Shown here one piece after another: positions 45,635 to 58,274 of a DNA stretch of 64,000 nucleotides. The translations under genes and the position numbers were made by a program. Every line of letters begins with the position of its first letter. Within the stretch, counting starts at the first letter, position 1. Source of the DNA: Ophiosphaerella korrae (taxonomy: Eukaryota > Ascomycota > Dothideomycetes > Pleosporales > Phaeosphaeriaceae); contig JALNQF010000050.1 in assembly GCA_028456385.1 (NCBI GenBank), positions 186,001 through 250,000 on the forward strand, written 5' to 3'. The notes under the pieces were generated by a model. It saw only the letters and a list, made by a program, of their open reading frames with translations, was not told the DNA's origin and did not search any database.

Positions 45635-46130
45635 TATTACGACTATAATAAGAGAAAACTAATTTAAACTAATTAGCCCTACTATAGATAATAACAACAC
45701 AGATAACCTATAGGATAACAAATTAGACTAGAAGACTAACTATAATAAGAATACGTAATAAATTTATAATTTACAATCTTAGTAAACACAAAGTACAAAG
45801 CTAAGTACGTAATAAATTTACAATTTATAATCTTAGTAAATATAAAGTATAAAGCTAAGCACGTAATAAATTTACAATTTGTAATCTTAGTAAACACGAA
45901 GTACAAAGTTAGTTAAAGAGCCTAGGTATATAGTTAGTAGTAATACGCATTATTAGGATATTATTAGTAATTTAATTATTAACTACGAGCGACAATACTA
46001 AGATAGTTGCAAGATATCTTCTATTATTTATAGTATATTGTAGATTACTACACAAGCTTTTATTATTACCTTTTAATCTACTAACACTCTATAGGCTAAT
46101 AGGAAGTCGACCCTAGTAAGCCTAGTAACA
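45635..46130 (+). repeat. Element A, 3' LTR (496 bp)
   Basis: Same ends as the 5' LTR but with three copies of the 54-bp core unit, which exactly accounts for the 54-bp length difference (496 against 442). Confidence 0.9.
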
Positions 46131-49100
46131 TATACTATTAATATTATATATTCTACTCTTAATATTACTATTATTGTTCCTTATAGTTCTAATATAAATC
46201 TTATATCTCTATCTATAATAATTTTATCTAGAATACTATATTAGCTAATTATAGTTCTTAAGACTTAGTATATAGTAACCTCTATCTTACTTTTCTTTTT
46301 ATATAGTCTAAAGTATAAGTACTTTATAAGCTTATCTACTATTATTAGAATTTTATTATATTTAACTCTTAATATTAGATCTTTAGATTTTAGTAGTATT
46401 GTAATAAAGTCTATTATAATAACTCTCTATAGTTATTCTAGTATCTTAACTAGTTATAGTATCTTATATAGTACGTATCTATTATATTTATTTTTATAGT
46501 ACTCTATATAGTCTTATAGTACTTCTATTACTAATTATCTTGCTTTTAGGATATAGTAGTCTTTTAGTAGTCTATCTAATATTTTATTAATACTTTAATA
46601 TCTATATACTAGTAGTTTGTAAAATTATTATATAAACTCTCTTTATATTTTACTTAGTATATATATTCTTTTATATACCTTTACAATTCTTTTTTAAATT
46701 TAAAGTTTCTTTATCTTTTTAAAGGCTTTCTTTATTTCCTTCTAAATCTATTTATCTAGTTTACTACTCTTTCTCTTAAGTATTATAGCTATCTTAAGTG
46801 TATTTAGGACTAAATATCTTTCTTTGTTCTTAACTAGAACTATTCTAGTAGTATTTACTTCTTCTTATAAATCTAGTCTTCTACTTAGGGCTTCTATAAA
46901 TTAATTGTCTTTACCCTTTATATATATAATCTTAAGATTAAATATTAATAAGTATTCTTACTATCTTATATAGTATTATAATAAATACTTATTTATTATA
47001 AATCTTATAAGATTCTTATAGTCTATATAGACCTTTGTTTAGTATTTTACTCTTTATAAGTATACTCTCTATTACTTAAATACTTTATAGATTACTAGTA
47101 TCTCTTTATTATAGATTAAGTAGTTAAGTTCTACTAGTTTTATTTTCTCAGAGAAGTATTTAACTAAGTATTCTTATTTTATATTTTAGTCTTCTTGTAT
47201 TAGTACTATTCTATAGACTAAGTTAGATGTATCTATTTTTACTATTACTAGTAGGTCTAGGTTATATATCTTAATTACTAGGTTTTCTATAAATCTCTAT
47301 TTAATTTAGTTAAATACTTTATTATATTCTTTTATCTATTTAAATAGTATATTATTTTTTATATAGTTTATTAATAGTTCTATTAGTTTAGACTAGTCTA
47401 CTATTAACTTTTAATAGAAGTTTACTACTCTATAAAATTATTATACTTTTTATAAGTTCTTTAGTATTAGCTATTCTTAGATTACTTTAATTTTATTTAA
47501 GTTAATCCTAATCTTTCTTAGTTCTATAATAAATCTAACGAAGTCTATTTCTTTTATATAGAATTTGTATTTCCTTATTTTAAAGAATAGTTTATTTTCT
47601 ACTAGTCTTTCTAGTACCTTGTATATATACTATACGTGTTTTTCTTCTATTTCTAAAAATATAAGGATATTATCTAGGTATACAAATATAAATATATCTA
47701 AGTACTCTCTTAGTACTATATTAATCCTTTCTTAGAACGCTACTAGTATATTTATTAGTCTAAATAGTATAACTATATATTTAAATAGTTTATATTATAT
47801 TCTAAAAATAATTTTCTCTTTATCTCTTTTTCTAATTCTAATCTAGTAGTAGGCGTTTTAGATATCTAGTTTAGTAAATATTTAAGCTTTCTATAACTTA
47901 TTATATATCTTATTAATTTATAGTAAGAGGTATTAGTTCTTATTTATAATTGCGTTTATTTTTCTAAAGTTTACGTAAGGTTATTTTTTATCTATCTTTT
48001 TCTTATCTATAAATATAAGTCTATATACTATTAAAGATCTAGATTCTTATATCTATCCTTTTTTTAGTGTATTTTATATAAATACTTACTTAATCTTAGA
48101 TTCTTTTTCTATCTTTCTATAGACTAGGCTCTATCCTATATTTTTTCTTTCTTCTAGTTTTATTACTAAATCTTATAGTTAATATTCTAGAAGGTAGTTA
48201 TCTAGTTTAGTAAGTTATTTCTCTTATTTCTTATATTCTTCTAGGAACTATCCTTTATATATAGTTATATTAGCTTTTAATATTTCTTTTTTAAGGTAAC
48301 TAATTCTCTTTATTCTCTAATTAATCTTTAGGTTAGCTAACTATAACTATAGTATACCTATTATTATATCTTATTTATTATTAATTATTATTATATCTAT
48401 AACTATATTCTTAATTTCTAATCTTTCTATCTTTAAAGTAGAGGGTATTGTTTTAAACTTAATAAGTTCTTAGAATAGTTTTCTTTTAATTATACTTAGT
48501 TTTTAAGGGTATTTCTTTACTATATAATATATTCCTTATATTTCTATAAACTTCTTAGATATACAGTTTCTTATAGCTTAACTATTAATTATAATTTATA
48601 CTTTCTTTCTTTAGTATATACTTTCTTTTATAATATATAGGCCTATTATACTTTCTAGCTTTTTTTACTTAGGTTTTTCTTTAAATTATCTATCTTTTTA
48701 CGGCTATTACTTTATTTTATATTTATAGTTCTTATATTTTAGATATTTATTATATATATACTTATACTATAGCCTTTCTTTAATATATTCTTTTAATAGC
48801 TTAGGCCTTAGTTAGATTAATATATACTCTTTATTATATATTCTAATTATCTTCTAACTCTTAATTTCTTTCTTTAGGATTACCTTTATATAGTTATATT
48901 TTTTCTCTTATTTTAGCTAACTATAGTTTTGTACTTTTTCTTCTCTATATAGGTAGTAGTGTATATTTAAATATAATACTTATAATATTTCTAGTTATAC
49001 TAGATATTCTAGATCTATTCTCTTATTATCCCCTACCTAGTATCTATCTATACTAGGTCTTATTATTATTAGAATATAGTATACTATTAGTACTTATAGT

Positions 49101-51050
49101 ATATAGGCTTTATTAATCTATCGCGTTTTTCTTACAAGATACTACTACTCTCTTTATATAAGTATTCTTCCTACTATAGTTATATATTACTCTTTTTACT
49201 ATTAAAATATTATAAACTTTATTACTTTAGGATTACGTTCTTTTTAGTCTTTGTACGCTTTCTCTATACTTATAACTAGTAAGTATTGCTAAATAAACTT
49301 CTAATCTTTATTTTATTCTACTATATCTAATATTATATAGCTATTGTAGCTATATATATTTAACTAGGTATACTTTATATCTTTTAGGTTAATTTATTTT
49401 TTATCTCCTTATAGTCTTTTAGAGGAGACTATAGTAGTCTCCTTATCTAGTACCTATCTTTTAGCCTAGATTAATAGGGTCTAGGGTTCTTTTCCTTCTA
49501 AATCTTCTATTAGTAGGTCTATTATATAAGCTATCTCTTTTATCTATACTTTTATTCTTCTTTCTTTTATTACTACTACTTTATACTTTTATAAGAACTA
49601 TCTTACTCTTTACTTATTAGAAAGATATATAAGGTAGTTATTATTATAATAAAAAGCCTAATAGAGTATTATATATTATATTTTTTTACTCCTAGCTACT
49701 TTTTCTTAAAGTTTAGCTTATACTTTTAGTACTTTCGTCTTATTTTTAGTTATTTTTAACTAAGTTCCTTTATTCTTTTAGATATCCTTACTTCTATAGT
49801 TTTTTACAAAGTATCCTAGTTTCTTATATTTATAATATACTATATATTTTTTTTATTTTAATTAGTAGTTCTTTACGTAGTAGCTTAGTTTACTATAGTT
49901 AAAGTATATAAAGTCTTTATTCTTTTTTTTCTTTCTATCCTTATTAGTATTAAGAACTATAAGGTCTCCCTTATTATAATTCTAGGTAGATCCTCTATAC
50001 TTGTTCTTCTTCTATTCTTAAAGATTATTATAAATCTATATTACTTATTACTTTAGAGCTTTTAGTATTCTTAGTTTCTCTATATAAATTATTTTATATT
50101 ATATCTTTAAGTTAAGGCCTTACTTAAATTATAATATTAAGGCTAACTTATTCTATTCTATATTTTGTAATAGTTATTTAAATTATAATATATATTCTAG
50201 AATACTCTTATATTAAGTAAGCTTCTTAAGCTTCTCTTTAGCTTATTAGGTAATATCTATATCTCTAAATACTACACTTATTTGTTTAGTAAAGTATTTA
50301 TAACTTCTAAAGATAGCTCTTATTTTATCTTTCTAGTTTATTAGAGCTTATATTAGATAGTCTATCTAGTAAGGTTTAAACTATCTTATTATATCTTCTT
50401 TAAAGTATATTCTAATATATATTACCTTTTTATCTTCTTAGTTAAAGTATAGTACCTATATATTTATCTAGAGTTATACTAAGGCTATAAAAGGTCTTAG
50501 TTTCTCCTTTATTTTATTAAACTTCTTAAGTATAAGTATCTTTAGTAGCTTTTTTATTACACTTATCTCTAGTCTTTAAGTAATTAGCTCTAACTAGTTC
50601 TATCCTTTAATAATAGCCTTAATTTAGGCTTTATTTTATTTTGCGTATTCTTAGAGTTCTGTTGCGAGATGCGAGCTCAGGAATGAGTGGGAGATGATCA
50701 TTGATTGAAGAGCTATCTGAGCTGGGCTACTTATATACAGTGGAGCAGCTCGAACGGCTCGTGCGGCTCGCTTACTGCTGCGGGCTTACCTGAATCGTAT
50801 GGAGCGAAGCTCTAACTTGCGACAAGTTCTTTATTTTAGGTTTCTAAGGCGTTAATTACTATCTTTATATCTTTCTTCTTAGAGATTAAGTTATTTAGAT
50901 AGTCCTTAATTTACTTCTATATAGTATTATCTAATTTATAACTACTTATAGGTACTTTAGCTACTTTCTTAGTTAAACTTTCTACTATTATATTAGCTTA
51001 GACTATACGCTACTTACGCTTTACTTCTTTTAATAACTAAATTAGTAAAG
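46131..51050 (-). mobile_element. Element B2 internal, 5' part (integrase to gag)
   Basis: Read on the minus strand from the right: primer-binding region and gag (about 51000..49700), zinc knuckles near 49850, protease near 48600, reverse transcriptase 48100..47500, RNase H near 47200, integrase to 46131. RIP-mutated throughout except for the insertion at 50661..50824. Confidence 0.82.
50661..50824. mobile_element. 164-bp un-RIPed MITE/SINE-like insertion
   Basis: A GC-rich block in AT-rich B2 gag, flanked by AGTTCT at 50655..50660 and 50825..50830. Sister copies have an uninterrupted version of this site, confirming the insertion. The ends GTTGCGAGATGCGAGCT and, inverted, GTCGCAAGTTAGAGCT (with one extra base before) form an imperfect inverted repeat. 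It contains CGGCTCGCTTAC, also present in the 4063..4128 repeat. No coding capacity. Confidence 0.78.
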
Positions 51051-51510
51051 TATAATAGGTTACCTATTATTAACTATAGAGGGCCTATCTTATAAGAGTT
51101 AGTAAATTAAAAGTTAATAATAAAAGTTTATATAGTAATCTATAATAACTATAAATAATAGAAGATATTTTACGATTATCTTATATTAGTGTTCTATAGT
51201 TAAAGGATTAAATTACTAATACTATCTTAATAATACGTATAGTTATAACTATATACTTATACTAATCTATTTATATAATATTATAGATTACCTCTAATCT
51301 ATTTATATGTAATTATAGATCGCCTTAATCTATTATACGTTATTATAGATTACTTTAATCTATTTGCACGTAATTATAGATTACTATTATATGTCCTAAT
51401 TATAAGTAGTTTCCTAATTAAAGTTGTTACCCTACTCGTCCTATGCTTTGTTAGCTTCTAAGTTAGAGTTAATTAGTTCTATCTTAATTTCTCTTGTTAC
51501 GCTTATAACA
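51051..51510 (-). repeat. Element B2, 5' LTR (460 bp)
   Basis: Partner of 37210..37669; plus-strand ends TATAATAGGTTACC and TTGTTACGCTTATAACA. Followed by the duplication TTTCG at 51511..51515. Confidence 0.9.
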
Positions 51511-53612
51511 TTTCGCGAGTTCTTCTTAGATCTTAAGTTTTTCTATTTCCTTAAAAGCCTTTTTTATTTCTATCTAAATCTATTTATCTAGCTTGCTACT
51601 CTTTCTTTTAAGTGTTATAGCTATTCTAGGTATATTTAGAACTAGATGTCCTTCTCTATTTTTAACTAGAACTATACTAGTAGTATTTACTTCTTCTTAT
51701 AAATCTAGTCTTCTACTTAGGGCTTCTATAAATTAATTGTCTTTACCCTTTATATATATAATCTTAAGATTAAATATTAATAAGTATTCTTACTATCTTG
51801 TATAGTGTTATAATAAGTCTTTATTTATTAAAAATCTTATAAGATTTCTAAAGTCTATATAGACCTTTATTTAATATTTTACTCCTTGTAAGTATACTCT
51901 CTATTACTTAAATACTTTATAGATTACTAGTATCTCTTTATTATAAATTAGGTAGTTAAGCTCTACTAGCTTTATTTTCTTAGAAAAGTATTTAACTAAG
52001 TATTCTTACTTTATATCCTAGTCTTCTTGTATTAGCACTATCTTATAGACTAAGTTAGATATGTCTATTTTTACTATTACTAGTAGTTCTAGGTTGTATA
52101 TTCTAATAACTAGGTTTTCTATAAATTTCTACTTACTCTAGTTAAATACTTTATTATATTCCTAAGTCTATTTAAATAGTGTATCTTTTTTTATAAGCCT
52201 TATTAATAGTTCTATAAGCTTAGACTATCTTACTATTAACTTTCTATAAAAGTTTACTAGTCTATAGAACTATTATACCTCTTGTAAGTTTTTTAGTATT
52301 AGCTATTCCTAAATTACTTTAATTTTACTTAAGTTAATCCTTATTTTTCTTAGTTCTATAATAAACCTAAGGAAATCTATATTTTTTATATAAAACTCGC
52401 ATTTCCTTATTTTAAGAAATAATTTATTTTCTACTAGTTTTTCTAGTACTTTATATATATATTACTTATATTCTTTTTCTATTTCTAAGAGTATAAGAAT
52501 ATTGTCTAGGTATATAAATATAAATATATCTATGTATTCTCTTAGGACTATATTAATTCTTTCTTAAAATACTACTAGTATATTTATAAACCTAAATAGT
52601 ATAACTAAATATTTAAATAGTTTATACTACGTTCTAAAGGTAGTTTTCTATTTATTTCCTTTCTTAATTCTAATCTACTAGTAGGTATTCTAAATATCTA
52701 ATTTTATAAAAATTTAAGCTTTCTGTAATCTATCTTGTATTTTATCTATACGTAGTAAGGGATACTAGTTCTTATTTATAATTACGTTTATCTTTCTAAA
52801 ATCTACGTAAAGTTATTTATTATTTATCTCTTTTTTATCTATAAATATAAGTTTATATACTACTAAGGATTTAGATTCTTTTATCTATCTTTTCTTTCTT
52901 CTAGTTCTATTACTAAGTCTTATAACAAGTGTTTTAGAAGATAGTTTTTAGGTTTAGTAAGTTATCTTTCTTATTTCTTGTATTCTTCTTAGAATTTTCC
53001 TTTATATATACTTATATTAGCTTTTAATATTTCTTGTTTAGAGTAACTAATTTTCTTTATTCTCTAATTAATTCTTAGGTTAGTTATCTATAACTATATT
53101 CTTGATTTTTAATCCTTCTAGCTCTAGTGTAGAGAGTATTATCTTAAACCTAATAGGTTCCTAGAATAATTTACCTTTAATTATACTTAGTTGTTAAGGG
53201 TACTTCTTTATTATATAACGTATTCCTTTATCTTCTATAAACTTCTGTAATATAGGGTTCTATATAGCTCTATTATTAAATATAATTTATACTTTTCTTT
53301 TTTAGTATATTCTTTCTTTTATAATATATAGGCCTATCGTACTATTAAGTCTTACTTACTTAGGCTATTTTAAAAATTATCTATTTTTCTAAAGCTATTA
53401 TTTTACTTTCTATTTATAGTCTTAATGTTTTAGATATTTATCTTCTATATAATTAAACTATAGTTTACTTAGGATATATTCTCTAAGTAGTTTCTTTTTA
53501 GGTCTAATTACTATATACTCTTTATTAGGTATACTAACTAATTTCTAACCTTTAATATCTTTTCTTTAGATAGCTTTTATATAGTCGTATCCTTTTCTTC
53601 TTACTAGCTAGG
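51511..53612 (-). mobile_element. Element B1 internal, continuation (integrase to protease)
   Basis: Resumes B1 exactly where 37209 broke off, as shown by alignment to B2 near 46680. It covers the integrase start, RNase H, reverse transcriptase and protease on the minus strand and is cut at 53612 by element C. The rest of B1 (gag and 5' LTR) should lie right of the window. Confidence 0.82.
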
Positions 53613-54061
53613 TGTTACAATAGTAACAAAAGAAACTAAGATAGAACTAATTAGTCCTAACTTAGTTACTAACAAGGTACAAGACAAGTAGGGTAATAAT
53701 ATATAGGATAATAAACTTAATTAGAAAACTAATTATAATAGAGATACGTAACAAATTCGTAAATTTATAATCTTAGTAAACATAAATTTATAAAGCTAAA
53801 TTTGTAAATTTACAATCTTAGTAAATACGAAGCTATAAAGTGCTAAGAAAACACTTAGTATATAGGAAGTAGTAAATGCGCATTATTAGGATAGTATTAG
53901 TAATTTAATTACTAACTACAAGTAACAATATTTAACATCGTAAGATATCTTCTATTGTTTACAGCCTATTATAGATTATAACACAAACTTTAGTTATTAA
54001 CTCTTAATCTACTAACACCTATAGTAGTTACTTATAGTTAATAATAGGAGACCCTATTACA
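53613..54061 (+). repeat. Element C, 5' LTR (449 bp)
   Basis: TGTTACAATAGTAACAAAAG ... CCCTATTACA, followed by the CCTTACTAATTTAG internal start shared by all plus-strand copies. Its core has two AATTTGTAAATTT-type repeats unlike those of A or E. Confidence 0.85.
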
Positions 54062-55682
54062 CCTTACTAATTTAGTTATTAGGAGAAGTAAAGCGTAAGT
54101 AGCGTATAGTCTAAGCTAATACAATAGTAGAAAGTTTAACTAAGAAAGAAAGTAAAGTACATCTAAGTAGTTATAAATTAGATAACACTATATAGAAGGT
54201 AATTAAAGACTACTTAAATAACTTAATATTAGAGAAAGAAGATATAAAACTAGTAATTAACGCTCTAGAAATATAAAATAAAGAACTATAAGACTATATA
54301 AAGTAAAACAAAGTATAGATTAAGGCTATTATAGTAGGATAAAACTAGATAGAATAAATTACCTAAAGACTAGAAATAAGTACAATAAAGAAACTACCTA
54401 AGATACCTATACTTAAGAAATTTAATAGAACAAAGGAGAAACTAAGACCTTTTATAGTATTAGTATAACTCTAGATTAATATATAAGTACTATACTTTAA
54501 TAGAGAAGATAAGAAGGTAATATATATTAGAATATACTTTAAAGAAGATATAATAAGATAGTTTAAGCCTTAATAGATAGACTATATAATATACGCTCTA
54601 AAAATATAGAAGGATAAAACAAAAGCTATTTTTAGAAGTTACAAATACTTTATAAAATAAATAAGAGAAGTATTTAGAGATATAGATATTACCTAACAAG
54701 CTAAAGAAAGGCTTAAGAAGCTTACTTAATATAAGAGTATTCTTAAATACGTATTATAGTTTAAATAACTATTATAAAATATAGAATAGAATAAGCTATC
54801 TCTAATATTATAATTTAAATAAGGACTAAACTTAAAGATACAATATAAAATAATGTACATAGAATAGCTAAGAATACTAGAAGCTCTAAAGTAATAGGTA
54901 ATATAAATTAATAATAATCTTTAAAAATAGAAAAAGAATAAGTATAGAGGACTTACCTAGAACTATAATAAAGGAGATCCTATAATCCTTAATACTAATA
55001 AGGATAAAAAGAAAAAGTAGAATAAAGACTTTATATACTTTAATTATAGTAAGAAAGGCTACTATATAAAAGATTATTAGTTAAAATAAAGAAAAGATAT
55101 AGTATACTATAAATATAAGAAACTAAGATACTTTGTAAAAGACTATAGAAGTAAAGATCCTAAGAAAGATAAAGATACTTAGTTAAAAATAACTAAAGGT
55201 AAGAAGGAGGCACTAAAAGTATAGGCTAAACCTTAAAAGAAGGTAGCTAGGAGTAAAGAAATATAATACATAATACTTAATTAGACCTTTTATTATAACA
55301 ATAATAACTATATATATCTTTTTAGTAAGTAGAGAGTAAGATAGTTCTTATAGAAGTATAAAGTAGTAGTAATAAAAGAAAGTAGAATAAAAGTATAGCT
55401 AGAAGAGATAGCTTATATAATAGACCTACTAATAGAAGATTTAGAAGGGGAAGAGCCTTAGATTCTATTAATCTAGGCTAAAGAATAAGTACTAGATAAA
55501 GAGACTACTATAGTTACCTTTAAAGAACTATAAGAAGATAAGAAATAAGTTAATATAAGAAGTATAGAGTATACCTAGTTAAATATATATAGCTATAATA
55601 GCTATATAATAATAGATATAGTAGAATAAAATAAAGAATAGAAGTTTATTTAAAAATACTTACTAGTTATAAGTATAGAAGA
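54062..55682 (+). mobile_element. Element C internal, gag region
   Basis: Collinear with element A from 39500 through gag and the zinc knuckles, RIP-mutated. Interrupted at 55682 by element D within the region before protease. Confidence 0.82.
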
Positions 55683-56125
55683 TGTTATAGTTGTAATAAG
55701 AGAAAACCTACTTAAACTAATTAGCCTTACTATAGATAACGATAGTACGTATAACCTATAGGGCAACAAACTTAATTAGGAAGCTAACTACAATAGAGAT
55801 ACGTAACGACTTCGTAATTCGCGATCTTAGTAAATATAAAGTATAAAGCTAAGTACGTAACAACTTTATAATTTGCGATCTTAGTAAATATAAAGTATAA
55901 AGCTAGCTAAGAAATATAAGTATATAGTTAGTAGTAATACGTATTATTAGGATAGTATTAGTAATCTAATCTCTAACCTAGAACGCTAATACTTAACATT
56001 ATATACACAAATTAACTATTATTTATAGTTATTACTAATTACTATACAAGCTTTTGTTATTAACTCCTAATCTACTAATATATAGAAGAGGTCCCTTATA
56101 GTTAATAATAAGGAACCTTATTATA
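55683..56125 (+). repeat. Element D, 5' LTR (443 bp)
   Basis: TGTTATAGTTGTAATAAGAG ... ACCTTATTATA. Two copies of a unit similar to the 54-bp repeat of element A lie in its core (about 55798..55905). Confidence 0.85.
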
Positions 56126-57845
56126 CCTTGCTAATTTAGTTATTACGAGAAGTAAAGCGTAAGTAGCGCACAGTCTAGCTAACACGATAGTAGAAAGTTT
56201 AACTAAGAAAAGAGTTAAAGCACCTATAAGTAGTTATAAATTAGATAATACTATATAGAAGTAGATTAAGGATTACCTAAATAACTTGATTTTAGAAAAA
56301 GAAGATATAAAGATAGTAATTAACGCCTTAGAAACCTAGAATAAGAAACTCTAAGAATACATAAAGTAGAATAAAGCTTAAATTAATGTAGTTATTAAAG
56401 GATAGAATTAGATAGAGCTAATTATACAACGCCTAGAGATAAGTGCAATAAAGAAACTACCTAAAATACTAGTACTTAAGAAGTTTATTAGAATAAAGGA
56501 AAACCTAAAACCCTTTATAGTAGTAGTATAGCTATAAATAGATATACAAGTACTATACTTTAATATAGAAAAAAAAAGGTAATATATATTAGAATATACC
56601 TTAAAGGAGATACAATAAGATAGTTTAAACTTTACTAGATAGACTATACTATATACGCACTAATAATATAGAAAGATAAAACTAGAGCTATCTTTAGAAG
56701 TTATAAATACTTTACTAAACAAATAATAGTAGTATTTAGAGATATAGATATTACTTAATAAGCTAAAGAAAGACTCGAAAAACTTACATAAAACAAGAGT
56801 ATTCCTAAATATATATTATAGTTTAAATAACTATCGCAAAATATAGAATAGAATAAGGTATCTTTAATATTATAATTTAAACAAGGATTAAATACAAAAA
56901 TTCGATACAAAATAATTTATATAGAAAAACCTAGGATTCTAGAAGCCCTAAAGTAATAAGTAATATAAATTAATAACAATCTTTAAGAATAGAAGAAAAA
57001 CAAGTATAGAAGATAACCTAGAAATTAAGACGTTAGAGACCCTATAATCCTTAACGCTAATAAGGATAAAAAGAAGAAAAAGAGTAAAGACTTTATATAC
57101 TTTAACTATAGTAAAAAAGGCTACTACGTAAAAGACTACTAATTATAAAAGAAAAAAGATATAGTATATTATAAATATAAGAAACTAAGATACTTTGTAA
57201 AAGATTATAGAAGTAAGAACTTAAAGAAAGAAAAAGAAACCTAGTTAAAGACAACTAAGGGCAAAAAGGAAGTATAAAAAGTATAAGCTAAACCTTAAGA
57301 AAAAGTAGCTAGGAGTAAAGAAATATAATACGTAATACTCTACTAGACTTTTTATTATAAAGATAACTACTATATATATCTTTTTAGTAAATAGAGAGTA
57401 GGATAGTTCTTATAAAAGAATAGAGTAGTAGTAATAAAAGAAAAAAGAATAAAAGCGTAGCTAGAAAAAAGAATATACGTAATAAACCTACTAGTAGAAG
57501 ACCTAAAAGGAGAAAGACCCTAGACCCTATTAATCTAGGCTAAAGGACTAGTACTATATAAAGAGACTACTATAGCTTCCTCTAACCTACTACAAGAAAG
57601 TAAGAAGTAAGATAGTATAAGAAGTATAAAGTATACCTAGCCTAATATATATAGCTATAATAGCTATATAATAATAGATATAGAAGAATAAAATAAATAA
57701 TAGAAGTTTATTTAAAAATACTTACTAGTTATAAGTATAGAGGAAGCGTACAAAGACTAGAAAAAACGTAACTCTAGAAAAATAAAGTTTATACTATTTT
57801 AAGAATAGATAAAGTAATATATTATTATAGTAAGAAGAATACCTA
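56126..57845 (+). mobile_element. Element D internal, gag region
   Basis: Starts CCTTGCTAATTTAG and follows gag to the region before protease, then is interrupted at 57845 by element E. Confidence 0.82.
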
Positions 57846-58274
57846 TGTTACAACAGTAACAAGAGAACTACAAATAGAACTAATTAGCCCTACAACTAAA
57901 GGATTAAGTTCTTACGAATATAAGGAATACAAACTTGATTAGGAAACTACATATAATTAGGACACCTAAGGTAATCTATAATCTATAGACCCTTAGTATT
58001 AATAGATTATAGATTAAGGTAATCTATAATCTACTATCCTTAGTAGTAATAGATTAATAGATCAAGACAAGTATATAGTTAGTAACGATGCGCATTATTA
58101 GGATAGTATTAGTAATTTAATTATTAACTACAAGTAACAATACAAAGATAGTTGCAAAACATCTTCTATTATTTATAGCTTATTGTAGATTATAACACGA
58201 GCTTTTATTATTACCTTATAATCTACTAACACTATCTAGGCTATTAGGAAGTCGACCCTAGTAAGCCCGTAACA
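57846..58274 (+). repeat. Element E, 5' LTR (429 bp)
   Basis: TGTTACAACAGTAACAAGAG ... AAGCCCGTAACA. The core has repeats of GTAATCTATAATCTATAGAC type, distinct from A and D. Confidence 0.87.

Larger units (their letters stand above)
39058..46130 (+). mobile_element. Element A, complete Gypsy chromovirus
   Basis: 7073 bp, plus strand, target duplication TATAC at 39053..39057 and 46131..46135. 5' LTR 39058..39499 and 3' LTR 45635..46130; polypurine tract AAAGAGGGGAATAG just before the 3' LTR. It is inserted in B2 in opposite orientation. Confidence 0.92.
37210..51510 (-). mobile_element. Element B2, complete Gypsy chromovirus with nested A
   Basis: Full minus-strand LTR retrotransposon: LTRs 37210..37669 and 51051..51510, target duplication TTTCG on both outer sides. 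Subtracting element A and its duplication leaves about 7.2 kb. It also carries a 164-bp un-RIPed insertion at 50661..50824. All coding sequence is decayed. Confidence 0.9.

Noticed and set aside
57950..58075. Direct and inverted AATCTATAATCTAT repeats as a possible CRISPR array
   Set aside because: Spacers are not unique or regular; this is the E-type LTR core and recurs in F and G. The host is eukaryotic.
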